DNA from: Sulfurimonas sp.
Lineage (GTDB): Bacteria; Campylobacterota; Campylobacteria; Campylobacterales; Sulfurimonadaceae
Length of the DNA: 8,413 nucleotides
Assembly: GCA_015487435.1 (NCBI GenBank)
Contig: WFPU01000248.1
Span: 1-8,413 of the forward strand
Reading direction: 5' to 3'
The translations under genes and the position numbers were made by a program. The notes under the pieces are model-generated. The model was not told the origin of the DNA, ran no database searches, and worked only from the letters and a program-made list of their open reading frames with translations. Every line of letters begins with the position of its first letter. Position 1 is the first letter of the stretch. Below are positions 1-6,961 of the stretch, piece after piece.

Positions 1-1
1 G

Positions 2-232
2 CAGTCTAATTCTAATAATGTTAAAATTACAAAAGAAGAATTAACTGATTTTTTAATATCTGTTGATGGTATTGGTAAGAAAAAAGTTAAAAAAATAATA
101 GATCATTTTGGTACTACCGAAGAGGTTATAGAAGTATTGCATCAAAATAGTAGTATTCTTACAGAAGTAAAAGGTATAACTAAAAAGCTTGTAGCTAAAC
201 TTGAAAAAGCTTTCAAAAAGCTTTTAAAATAG
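2..232 (+). CDS. C-terminal fragment of a tandem helix-hairpin-helix DNA-binding protein (XPF/ERCC4- or UvrC-like tail), 5' end outside window
   Basis: An open frame enters from the left edge and gives 76 residues before a TAG stop. Visible residues 1-14 are a polar, Asn/Ser-rich linker. Two helix-hairpin-helix motifs follow: the first at about 21-37 with the hairpin VDGIGKK, the second at about 56-71 with the degenerate hairpin VKGITKK. The protein ends in a basic helix. Tandem HhH motifs bind the DNA backbone without sequence specificity and close UvrC, XPF/ERCC4 nucleases and some helicases. In UvrC the stretch before the first hairpin normally carries a conserved basic segment (HRKxR-like), which I do not see here. 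The spacing and linker look more like an ERCC4-type nuclease, but the catalytic part lies outside the window. The HhH tail is seen directly; the parent protein is undecided. Confidence 0.7.
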   Translation, partial: QSNSNNVKITKEELTDFLISVDGIGKKKVKKIIDHFGTTEEVIEVLHQNSSILTEVKGITKKLVAKLEKAFKKLLK

Positions 233-328
233 GGATTTTAATCTTTTTGATGTTTTAAGCACAGGATGCAAAGTGATAAAAATTCATAAATATTAAGATT
301 TATACTAGAAATATTTATGTATCATATT

Positions 329-334
329 TATAAT
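329..334 (+). promoter_or_regulatory. Candidate -10 box for the cytochrome gene
   Basis: A perfect TATAAT lies 18 nt before the ATG and would give a leader of roughly 12 nt. A second TATAAT at 338-343 is too close to the start codon to serve, and a TATACT at 301-306 is an alternative with a longer leader. The whole 233-352 gap is very A/T-rich, so chance matches are likely. No -35 is recognisable, which is normal for sigma-70 promoters in Campylobacterota. Confidence 0.35.
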
Positions 335-352
335 TAATATAATGGAAGTCAG

Positions 353-736
353 ATGAAAAAATTAATACTTATATCAACTTTTTTGATAATTACTCTTTTT
401 TTACCTTTAAATGCTAAACCTGCATTTGAGGGTCAAAAAGTATATCTTAAGGAGTGCAGGACTTGTCATTTAGGCAGTAGTATTTTTTTAAGTACGCATA
501 CATACTCTCAATGGAAAAAGGTATTAGATAGTGATGGAACAATACTTTCAGATATACATTTAAGTGCAAGTGTAAAAGATGTAAAATCAAAAGATGGAAT
601 TATAAAAAACTCTCACTCTTTTTTCAAAAGCTCTTCATATAAAAAACAATATACAGAGCTTAAAAATTTTATAATAACATTTGCTAAAAAGAATGATAAA
701 AACTTTATAATAAACAAAAAAATTACTTCAAATTAA
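353..736 (+). CDS. Small exported monohaem c-type cytochrome
   Basis: This 127-residue protein begins with a Sec signal peptide: a basic MKK, a hydrophobic core at about 4-18, and probable cleavage after the Ala of LNA at residue 21. The mature protein has one haem-attachment site, CRTCH, at 35-39, so it should act in the periplasm, with the two Cys bound to haem and His39 as proximal ligand. After the start codon there is no methionine, so the usual Met distal ligand of class I cytochromes c is absent; His49, His69 and His88 are the only later histidines. The C-terminal 30 residues are rich in Lys and Asn. GGAAG at 344-348 is a close ribosome binding site. It lies between two DNA-metabolism genes with no obvious functional link. 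Electron transfer is implied by the motif; the partner is unknown. Confidence 0.82.
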   Translation: MKKLILISTFLIITLFLPLNAKPAFEGQKVYLKECRTCHLGSSIFLSTHTYSQWKKVLDSDGTILSDIHLSASVKDVKSKDGIIKNSHSFFKSSSYKKQYTELKNFIITFAKKNDKNFIINKKITSN

Positions 737-747
737 GAGAGTTTTAC

Positions 748-753
748 TATAAT
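748..753 (+). promoter_or_regulatory. Candidate -10 box of dnaE
   Basis: A perfect TATAAT sits in the 51-nt gap between the cytochrome stop and the dnaE start. Initiation would fall near 760, leaving a leader of about 28 nt that includes the Shine-Dalgarno sequence. No convincing -35 is present. It would let dnaE be transcribed independently of the cytochrome gene. Confidence 0.5.
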
Positions 754-776
754 CAAACTAATAATTTACAATTTTT

Positions 777-780
777 AGGA
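777..780 (+). promoter_or_regulatory. Ribosome binding site that fixes the TTG start of dnaE
   Basis: AGGA lies 7 nt before TTG at 788. No ATG lies between this site and the first conserved motif (HLHLHTEYS, beginning at residue 8), so TTG is the only start that keeps the complete PHP domain. Confidence 0.7.
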
Positions 781-787
781 CTTAATT

Positions 788-3700
788 TTGAGTGCACAAC
801 CATTTACCCATCTACACCTACATACCGAATATTCTCTTCTTGATGGTGCTAATAAACTTACAAATTTAGTAAAACAAGTTAAAAAGCTTGGCATGACCTC
901 TGTTGCTATGACTGATCATGGAAATATGTTTGGTGCTATTGATTTTTACCATCAAATGAAAGCTGCTGATATTAAACCTATTATTGGGATGGAGGGGTAT
1001 ATCCATAACGGTGAAGAGATAGGCGATAAATCAACTAAACAAAGATTTCATATATGTTTATTTGCTAAAAATAAAAAAGGCTATGAAAACCTTATGTACC
1101 TCTCTTCAAAGGCTTATGTAGAGGGTATGTATTATTTTCCACGCATAAACAAAAATGAGTTGCGTGAACATAGTGAGGGTATTATCTGTACATCTGCTTG
1201 TCTTCAAGGTGAAGTAAATTGGCATCTAAATTTACAAAATGAAAAAAATGTAAAAAACGGAGCCTTAGGTTATGATGGAGCCTTAACAGTAGCTCGTGAA
1301 TACAAAGATATTTTTGGCGATGATTTTTATCTTGAACTTATGCGTCATGGGATTGGTGATCAGCTTTTTATAGATGAGCAGATATTAAAAATTTCACGTG
1401 AGTTAGATATAAAAATAGTAGCTACAAACGATACTCACTATACATTTGCAGGTGATGCACAATATCATGAAGCGTTTATGTGTATTGGGATGAATAAGCT
1501 TTATGATGATCCAAATCGCATGCGTCACTCCGTTCATGAATTTTATCTAAAATCACCAGCGCAGATGGCTAGACTTTTTGCGGATGTTCCAGAGGCTATA
1601 ACTCATACACAAGAGATAGTAGATAAGATAGAGGATTATTCCCCTGTTGTAGATACTCCAACCCCTCCTAATTTTAAATTTACTTTAGAATATGCTAAAA
1701 ACGATGGATTAAAGTTAAGCTCTGATGATAAAGATTTAAGCGATGCTGAGTATTTTACATATAGATGTAAGGTTGGTTTAGTTGAGAGATTAAAAATTGT
1801 ACCGCCAGAGCGTCATGAAGAGTATCGTGAGCGTTTAGAGTTTGAGATGGATATTATTAACTCTATGAAATTTCCTGGTTATATGTTGATAGTTTGGGAT
1901 TTTGTTAAAGTTGCTAAAGAGATGGATATAGCTGTTGGACCTGGACGAGGGAGTGCTGCTGGAAGTTTAGTTGCTTACTCACTTGATATTACAGATATCG
2001 ATCCTATGAAATATGATTTGCTTTTTGAGAGATTTTTAAATCCTGAACGTGTTAGTATGCCCGATATCGATATGGATTTTATGCAAGCGCGTCGTGGCGA
2101 AGTTATTGATTATGTTGTAAAAAAATATGGACGAAATCAAGTTGCACAAATTATCACTTTTGGTTCACTTCTAGCTAAAGGGGTTATCCGTGATGTTGCG
2201 CGTGTGCTTGATATGCCACTATCCCAAGCTGACAAGATGGCAAAGCTTATTCCTGATGAGCTAGGAATTACACTTAATGGTAAAGAAAAAAGGGGTGAGT
2301 ATATTGATGGAGCTTACCAAAAAGAACCAAAACTAGTTGAGCTAATTGAGAGTGACCCAAATGCAGCAAGGGTTTGGGAATTTGCTAAAAAACTTGAAGG
2401 ATTAAAGCGTAACTCTGGTATACATGCAGCTGGAGTTGTAATTAATAATGAAGAGTTATGGAAAAAAACACCTATCTATAAACCATCTGGTGAAGATACC
2501 TTTGTAACTCAGTATTCGCTTAACTATCTTGAAGATGTTGATTTAATTAAGTTTGATTTCCTTGGTCTTAAAACTCTTGATGTTGTTGATAATGCAATAA
2601 AGCTTATAAAAAGAAGATATGACAAAGATGTAATCTGGCACGAAATAGATGAAAATGATCCAAAAGTTTATGACATTATTCGTGAAGGTGATACTGTTGG
2701 GATGTTTCAAATAGAATCATCAGGTATGCAAGATTTGAACAAACGACTAAAGCCAGATAGTTTTGAGGATTTAATCGCTGTTCTTGCTCTTTATAGACCA
2801 GGTCCTATGGAATCTGGAATGCTTGATAGTTTTGTTGAGCGCAAACACGGACGTGAAGCTATAGAGTATACTTTTGATACAATGGAGCCAATTTTAAATA
2901 ACACCTATGGGGTCATTGTTTATCAAGAGCAAGTTATGCAGATTGTTCAAACTATTGGTGGATTTTCTCTTGGTTATTCAGACATTATTCGCCGTGCTAT
3001 GGGTAAGAAAAAAGATATGGCTGTTTATAATGCTGAGTTTAGCGAGGGTGCTAAAAAACAAGGTTATGATTATGATAAAGCTTCTAAACTATTTGATTTG
3101 ATTGAAAAGTTTGCCGGGTATGGTTTTAATAAATCTCATTCAGCAGCTTATGCGATGATAACTTTTCAAACTGCTTGGTTAAAAACATATTATCCAAATG
3201 AATTTATGGCGGCACTCCTTACATCTGATAAAGATAACACTGACAAAGTGGTTCGTTATATTGATGAAGTTAAAAGAATGGGTATAAATCTAAGTCCCCC
3301 AGATATTTGTGATTCACAATTAGAGTTTTCTGCAATAAATAAAGATGGACAAGAAACAATTTTATTTGGTCTTGGTGCTATTAAGGGAGTTGGTTCAGCC
3401 GCTGTTGAAACAATGTTCGCTGACAAAGAAGAAAATGGTAACTATAGATCTATGCAAGATTTTGTAAATAGAATAGACCCTTCTAAGGTTAATAAGCGTG
3501 TGATAGAATCTGTTATAAAAGCTGGTGGATTTGATAGATTTGGATACTCTCGTAAAGCGTTACTTGATCAAATAGAACTCATAATGGATACCGCAAAAAA
3601 TGCTAGTGAAGCTAAAAAAAATATAGTTGGAAGTTTATTTGGAGATGATGATGAATTAACTACAATAGAGCTAAATTTAACTAACTCACAAGAGTATGAA

Positions 3701-4345
3701 CTAAAGTCAATTTTAGAGTTTGAAAAAGAGACTCTAGGTTTTTATGTAAGTGGGCATCCACTTGATGAGTATAGACAAAAGATAGATGAGTTAAATTATA
3801 CACTTTCTTCTGAGATTGAGGGTGTAAAAGATGATAGCTTTGTAGTTTTTATTGGTAAAGTTGAAGATATCGCTAAAAAGATATCTAAAAAAGGAAATCA
3901 GTTTGGGATTGTAAATCTCATGGACTTTCATGGAAATATTGAGATTATGCTTTTTGCAGATAAGTTAGAGCAATTAGATGAAATGAATCTTGACGAACCA
4001 ATAGCTTTTAAAGCAAAAATAACTCATACAGAGATGTTTACAAGAATTGGTGTTACAAAAATAATGACACTTAAGGAAGCAGCAAAAGAAACAAAAAAGG
4101 TAAAAAAAGAGGTTCGTAAAATTCGTGAAAATCCACTTCATTTAGCAATAAAATTAGATGAAGACACAAAAGTTTTAGATGAGCTCTACTTGCTTGTGAG
4201 ACAAAATCCAGGTAATCGTGAGTTAAAACTAACAATCATCTCAAAACTTCAAAATGTAGTGATAAACTCAGGCATTAGAGTAAACACTAATCTTGTAAAG
4301 TTACTTGATGGTAATACAAATGTGGATATTATAAAATCTCTTTAG
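788..4345 (+). CDS. dnaE: DNA polymerase III subunit alpha (replicative polymerase)
   Basis: This 1185-residue protein is the catalytic alpha subunit of the chromosomal replicase and is full length (E. coli DnaE is 1160). Domains in order: N-terminal PHP (about 6-290); palm with GPGRGSAAGS at 384-393, PDIDMDF at 425-431 supplying catalytic Asp428 and Asp430, and KFDFLGL at 588-594 supplying Asp590; fingers (about 630-830) with YRPGPMESG and GYGFNKSHSAAYA; a helix-hairpin-helix at about 860-872; an internal clamp-binding region near 947-952 reading VGSLFG; an OB-fold (about 1017-1095); and a C-terminal tau-binding region. All nine expected PHP metal ligands are present: His10, His12, Asp19, His44, Glu69, His88, Cys138, Asp215 and His217. 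Translation starts at TTG. The gene converges on the M16 peptidase gene across the palindromic repeat pair. Confidence 0.98.
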   Translation: MSAQPFTHLHLHTEYSLLDGANKLTNLVKQVKKLGMTSVAMTDHGNMFGAIDFYHQMKAADIKPIIGMEGYIHNGEEIGDKSTKQRFHICLFAKNKKGYENLMYLSSKAYVEGMYYFPRINKNELREHSEGIICTSACLQGEVNWHLNLQNEKNVKNGALGYDGALTVAREYKDIFGDDFYLELMRHGIGDQLFIDEQILKISRELDIKIVATNDTHYTFAGDAQYHEAFMCIGMNKLYDDPNRMRHSVHEFYLKSPAQMARLFADVPEAITHTQEIVDKIEDYSPVVDTPTPPNFKFTLEYAKNDGLKLSSDDKDLSDAEYFTYRCKVGLVERLKIVPPERHEEYRERLEFEMDIINSMKFPGYMLIVWDFVKVAKEMDIAVGPGRGSAAGSLVAYSLDITDIDPMKYDLLFERFLNPERVSMPDIDMDFMQARRGEVIDYVVKKYGRNQVAQIITFGSLLAKGVIRDVARVLDMPLSQADKMAKLIPDELGITLNGKEKRGEYIDGAYQKEPKLVELIESDPNAARVWEFAKKLEGLKRNSGIHAAGVVINNEELWKKTPIYKPSGEDTFVTQYSLNYLEDVDLIKFDFLGLKTLDVVDNAIKLIKRRYDKDVIWHEIDENDPKVYDIIREGDTVGMFQIESSGMQDLNKRLKPDSFEDLIAVLALYRPGPMESGMLDSFVERKHGREAIEYTFDTMEPILNNTYGVIVYQEQVMQIVQTIGGFSLGYSDIIRRAMGKKKDMAVYNAEFSEGAKKQGYDYDKASKLFDLIEKFAGYGFNKSHSAAYAMITFQTAWLKTYYPNEFMAALLTSDKDNTDKVVRYIDEVKRMGINLSPPDICDSQLEFSAINKDGQETILFGLGAIKGVGSAAVETMFADKEENGNYRSMQDFVNRIDPSKVNKRVIESVIKAGGFDRFGYSRKALLDQIELIMDTAKNASEAKKNIVGSLFGDDDELTTIELNLTNSQEYELKSILEFEKETLGFYVSGHPLDEYRQKIDELNYTLSSEIEGVKDDSFVVFIGKVEDIAKKISKKGNQFGIVNLMDFHGNIEIMLFADKLEQLDEMNLDEPIAFKAKITHTEMFTRIGVTKIMTLKEAAKETKKVKKEVRKIRENPLHLAIKLDEDTKVLDELYLLVRQNPGNRELKLTIISKLQNVVINSGIRVNTNLVKLLDGNTNVDIIKSL

Positions 4346-4409
4346 ATATTGGTATTACAAAAACGTTCATCTACACTTTATAAATTGAGATATCTGATTA
4401 ATTAGAAAC

Positions 4410-4437
4410 TAGACCCTAAATTAAGTTTAGGGTGATG
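4410..4437 (+). repeat. REP-like palindromic unit A of an inverted pair
   Basis: This 28-nt unit has an 8-bp perfect stem: ACCCTAAA (4413-4420), a 5-nt loop TTAAG, and TTTAGGGT (4426-4433). It is flanked by TAG on the left and GATG on the right. No T-run follows on the plus strand, so it is not a standard intrinsic terminator. It has the same design as unit B in the opposite orientation. Similar hairpin repeats with a CAAGT-type loop are, from memory, scattered between genes in many bacterial genomes. Confidence 0.75.
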
Positions 4438-4444
4438 ATATTTC

Positions 4445-4472
4445 CGTCATTCTGGACTTGATCCAGAATCTA
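4445..4472 (-). repeat. REP-like palindromic unit B, inverted copy of unit A
   Basis: The unit has a perfect 8-bp stem, ATTCTGGA (4449-4456) and TCCAGAAT (4462-4469), around the loop CTTGA. Its reverse complement matches unit A at 18 of 28 positions. Eight of the ten differences form four compensatory base-pair changes; the other two lie in the loop and in the flank. The units are 7 nt apart (ATATTTC), giving a 63-nt BIME-like element whose outer ends TAGA and TCTA also pair. It occupies the convergent gap where both flanking transcripts end. Confidence 0.78.
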
Positions 4473-4517
4473 ATAGCTAATTAACCAGAGAACTCAATTC
4501 CAAAAAAGAGGGTAGGG

Positions 4518-5816
4518 CTAATCTTTTTTTAGTATAAGTGTAGTAGATTTATTGAAATTGAAATATTTTATTGCTGTATCTTTAATTTTTGAAGATGTTA
4601 AGTTGTTTATATCTTCTTCATAAGTTTCTAGTGGAGTTAAGTCTCCACGAACTATATATCCACCATATAAAGAAGCGATTGATGCTGAACTCTCTAATGA
4701 GTAGATAAAATCAGCTTTTGTGTTGATTTTTACTTTGTCTAATTCTGCTTGTGTTACATCCTCTTTTTTTAGTAGTTCAATCTGTTTAATTAACTCAATC
4801 TCTACATCTTCAGCTTTTACATCAGGGTTACATGATGCTAAAAATATAAATAGACCCGGATCAATATTTTGCATATTATACGCGTATATTTGGTTTATCA
4901 TATGTTTTTCTTGGATAAGTGTTTTGTAAAGTCTTGAACTTTTTCCAGAGTATAATATTTCGCTAATAGCACTTAAAGCTGGTTGGTCTTTATGTTGAAA
5001 ATTTGGTATATGAAAAGCGATAGCTACAATCTCTACTTGGCTATCTCTTTTTATCATAATTCGTTTTGCGCCATCTTGTTCAGGCTCTATTGCGAGTACT
5101 TTTGGAATCTCTATATTGTTTTTGATATCTCCAAACTCTTTTTCAGCTTTTTCAAATACATCCTCAGCTTTTACATCACCAGTAATCATTAAAATTGCAT
5201 TGTTTGGTTGGTAGTACCTCTCATGAAAATCTTTTATATCATCTATAGTCCAAGTCTGAATATCATTCATAAAACCAATTGGTGTCCAGTGATAAGGATG
5301 ATATACATAAGCGTTATTAAACATCGCAAAGTATAAATAACCTATAGGATTATTTTCAGTACGCCATCTACGCTCCTCAGCCACAACATCACGCTCAGGT
5401 TGAAACTCCTCATCTTTAAGGTTTAGGTTTTGCATAAGTTCTGCGTAAAGTTCTAATGATTTGTTTAGGTTATCAGCACTTGATTTGATGTAGTAATGTG
5501 TGTAGTCAAAGCTAGTTGAAGCATTGTTAACTCCACCAATACTCTTAACCTCTTTATCAAACTCTCCGGCATTAAGATTTTTAGTGGACTTGAAATTCAT
5601 ATGCTCTAACATATGCGCTATCCCAGTTTTGCCCATAACTTCATTTCTGCTTCCAACTTTGTAAAATATATCTGTACTAATTACATTTGTGTTATTATCA
5701 AGTGGAATTACAACGATTTGTAATCCATTTTTTAGAGTTTTTGTTTCATATTTTGGTAGTACTGTGTTTGCCATTAAAGTTCCTAAAAGTAGTGTTATTG
5801 AGATAAGTAGTTTCAT
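4518..5816 (-). CDS. Exported M16 family zinc metallopeptidase (PqqL/MPP-like)
   Basis: This 432-residue protein has a signal peptide (hydrophobic residues 3-15, likely cleavage after the Ala of LMA at 16), so it probably acts in the periplasm or at the envelope. The inverted zinc motif HMLEH is at 68-72 (His68, catalytic Glu71, His72). The third ligand is Glu148 in the VVAEERR segment, with the companion Glu141 seven residues before it. The C-terminal half carries the conserved SSRLY pair (Arg295, Tyr297) found in the second domain of M16 enzymes. The length fits single-unit M16B peptidases, which cut peptides or unfolded polypeptides; the substrate here is unknown. Its ATG overlaps the pyrD stop as TAATG, so translation is probably coupled. 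As I recall, pyrD followed by an M16 peptidase and then dapA is the order in Campylobacter jejuni and Helicobacter pylori; here dapA does not follow. Confidence 0.93.
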   Translation of the reverse strand: MKLLISITLLLGTLMANTVLPKYETKTLKNGLQIVVIPLDNNTNVISTDIFYKVGSRNEVMGKTGIAHMLEHMNFKSTKNLNAGEFDKEVKSIGGVNNASTSFDYTHYYIKSSADNLNKSLELYAELMQNLNLKDEEFQPERDVVAEERRWRTENNPIGYLYFAMFNNAYVYHPYHWTPIGFMNDIQTWTIDDIKDFHERYYQPNNAILMITGDVKAEDVFEKAEKEFGDIKNNIEIPKVLAIEPEQDGAKRIMIKRDSQVEIVAIAFHIPNFQHKDQPALSAISEILYSGKSSRLYKTLIQEKHMINQIYAYNMQNIDPGLFIFLASCNPDVKAEDVEIELIKQIELLKKEDVTQAELDKVKINTKADFIYSLESSASIASLYGGYIVRGDLTPLETYEEDINNLTSSKIKDTAIKYFNFNKSTTLILKKD

Positions 5817-6874
5817 TATTTTCTATCTGAGCCAATAGCTTGAGTGATACTTGAATATCCATCAGCTTTTATAAGTTGCATAAGTCTTTTGTTTATATTC
5901 ATAATCATATCAGGGCCATGAAAAACTAAACCACTTAGTATTTGAACTAAAGATGCTCCAGCTTTAATGCGTCTATATGCTTCCTCAGCTGAGTCAATTC
6001 CACCAACTGAGATAAGTACAGTTTTTCCAAAAAGTTCTTTTGCAATAGCTTCAAAAATTTCAAAACTTTTTTCTTTTAGAACAGCTCCACTAATTCCACC
6101 AATATCTTTAGGGTGTTTTACAAGTGAGTAATCGACTGTGGTATTTGTAGCGATAATTCCATCTGCACCTTTCTCAACTGCCATCTTTGTAAGTGTTACA
6201 GCATCCTCTGGTGTCATGTCTGGGGCTATCTTTAAAAGTATTGGTTTTGATGTAATTTTTTTAGCTTCGCTAAATAGTTTTTCTATAAACTCTTCATTTT
6301 GTAAATCACGAAGACCAGGAGTATTTGGCGATGATATGTTTATAACCATATAATCACCTAAATTGTGTAATGCTTTTATAAGTGTAGTGTAATCATTTAT
6401 AGCATCATCCTCTGATGTAAGTTTGTTTTTACCAATATTTATACCAATTGGAGTTGTAAAAGGGTAGTGCTGTTTTAATCTTTTTTGGGCTTTTAGCATA
6501 CCATGGTTGTTAAATCCCATAGCATTTTGGATAGATTCCTCTTCAACATGACGAAACATTCTTGGTTTAGGGTTTCCCTTTTGTGGTTTTGGTGTAAGTG
6601 TCCCAATCTCAGTATAACCAAAACCTAAAATTTGCATACCCTTTATCATAGTTGCATTTTTATCAAATCCAGCTCCAAGTCCTATCGGATTGTAAAAAGT
6701 ACGTCCAAAAAGTTCTTGAGTTAAAATATCATCAGCAATAAAATGAGATTCTAGAAAAAAATTAAAAGGTATTTGGCAAACATTCGGCATTCTTAAAACC
6801 GCCTCAGCGAGATGGTGAGCATTTTCAGGTTGAAGTTTAAAAAGAAGTGGTTTAATTGTTTGGTAGTTTATCAT
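5816..6874 (-). CDS. pyrD: Dihydroorotate dehydrogenase (quinone), class 2
   Basis: This 352-residue enzyme oxidises dihydroorotate to orotate, the fourth step of pyrimidine synthesis, and passes electrons through FMN to the membrane quinone pool. Residues 1-45 form the N-terminal extension typical of class 2 enzymes, which binds the inner membrane and admits quinone. Visible motifs: IGLGAGFDKNA at about 64-74 (FMN), NAMGFNNHG at 117-125 (substrate), GINIGKNK at 144-151, and NISSPNTPGLR at 179-189, where Ser182 matches the catalytic serine of E. coli (Ser175). Next come KIAPD at 215-219, TNTT at 243-246, and the phosphate-binding end ISVGGIDS through the IKAGASLVQ segment. A GGA at 6880-6882 is a short ribosome binding site. 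It is the first gene of a probable pyrD-M16 unit; the link to a peptidase is conserved in the phylum but not explained by pathway. Confidence 0.97.
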   Translation of the reverse strand: MINYQTIKPLLFKLQPENAHHLAEAVLRMPNVCQIPFNFFLESHFIADDILTQELFGRTFYNPIGLGAGFDKNATMIKGMQILGFGYTEIGTLTPKPQKGNPKPRMFRHVEEESIQNAMGFNNHGMLKAQKRLKQHYPFTTPIGINIGKNKLTSEDDAINDYTTLIKALHNLGDYMVINISSPNTPGLRDLQNEEFIEKLFSEAKKITSKPILLKIAPDMTPEDAVTLTKMAVEKGADGIIATNTTVDYSLVKHPKDIGGISGAVLKEKSFEIFEAIAKELFGKTVLISVGGIDSAEEAYRRIKAGASLVQILSGLVFHGPDMIMNINKRLMQLIKADGYSSITQAIGSDRK

Positions 6875-6901
6875 TTATGTCCAATTGTTAAAAATTAAGA
6901 C

Positions 6902-6907
6902 ATTATA
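6902..6907 (-). promoter_or_regulatory. Candidate -10 box of the pyrD-M16 transcription unit
   Basis: On the minus strand a perfect TATAAT lies 27 nt before the pyrD start codon, preceded by a T-rich stretch (TTTTTTG). Initiation near 6895 would give a leader of about 20 nt. The -35 is not evident. The 87-nt gap to the EI24-like gene is the only stretch in the minus-strand cluster with a good -10 box. Confidence 0.5.
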
Positions 6908-6961
6908 CAAAAAACTTGGTAAAGGGAAGTTAATGAGTAAATATTACTTGGTATAACCTTA

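Noticed and set aside
205..225. AAAAGC...GCTTTT hairpin at the end of the HhH gene as terminator
   Set aside because: It is only 6 bp, inside the coding region, with no T-run after it; an A-rich Lys coding stretch explains it.
286..331. Repeated ATATTTAT/ATAAAT words upstream of the cytochrome gene as an operator
   Set aside because: The gap is extremely A/T-rich and short A/T palindromes are expected by chance; no known operator pattern fits.
342..356. Four-codon leader ORF (ATG to TGA) overlapping the cytochrome start
   Set aside because: Its ATG falls just before the GGAAG site and has no ribosome binding site of its own; likely chance.
2907..3101. 64-codon open frame on the plus strand inside dnaE
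   Set aside because: It lies in another frame across the fingers region of dnaE, where the main frame has conserved motifs; the product has no recognisable domain.
4410..4472. The palindrome pair as a CRISPR array or insertion-sequence ends
   Set aside because: There are only two units, in inverted rather than direct orientation, with a 7-nt spacer and no transposase or cas gene nearby.
4502..4529. Possible bidirectional terminator, AAAAAAGA pairing with TCTTTTTT
   Set aside because: The stem is almost all A-U with a 12-nt loop and the T-run is itself part of the stem; it also overlaps the last codons of the peptidase. Too weak to call.
4720..5192. Two 69-codon plus-strand open frames opposite the M16 peptidase
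   Set aside because: Both are antisense to a well-conserved gene, have no ribosome binding sites that stand out, and resemble random Ser/Phe/Ile-rich translation of the opposite strand.
6138..6353. 71-codon plus-strand open frame opposite pyrD
   Set aside because: It is antisense to conserved FMN- and substrate-binding motifs of pyrD and has no domain features of its own.
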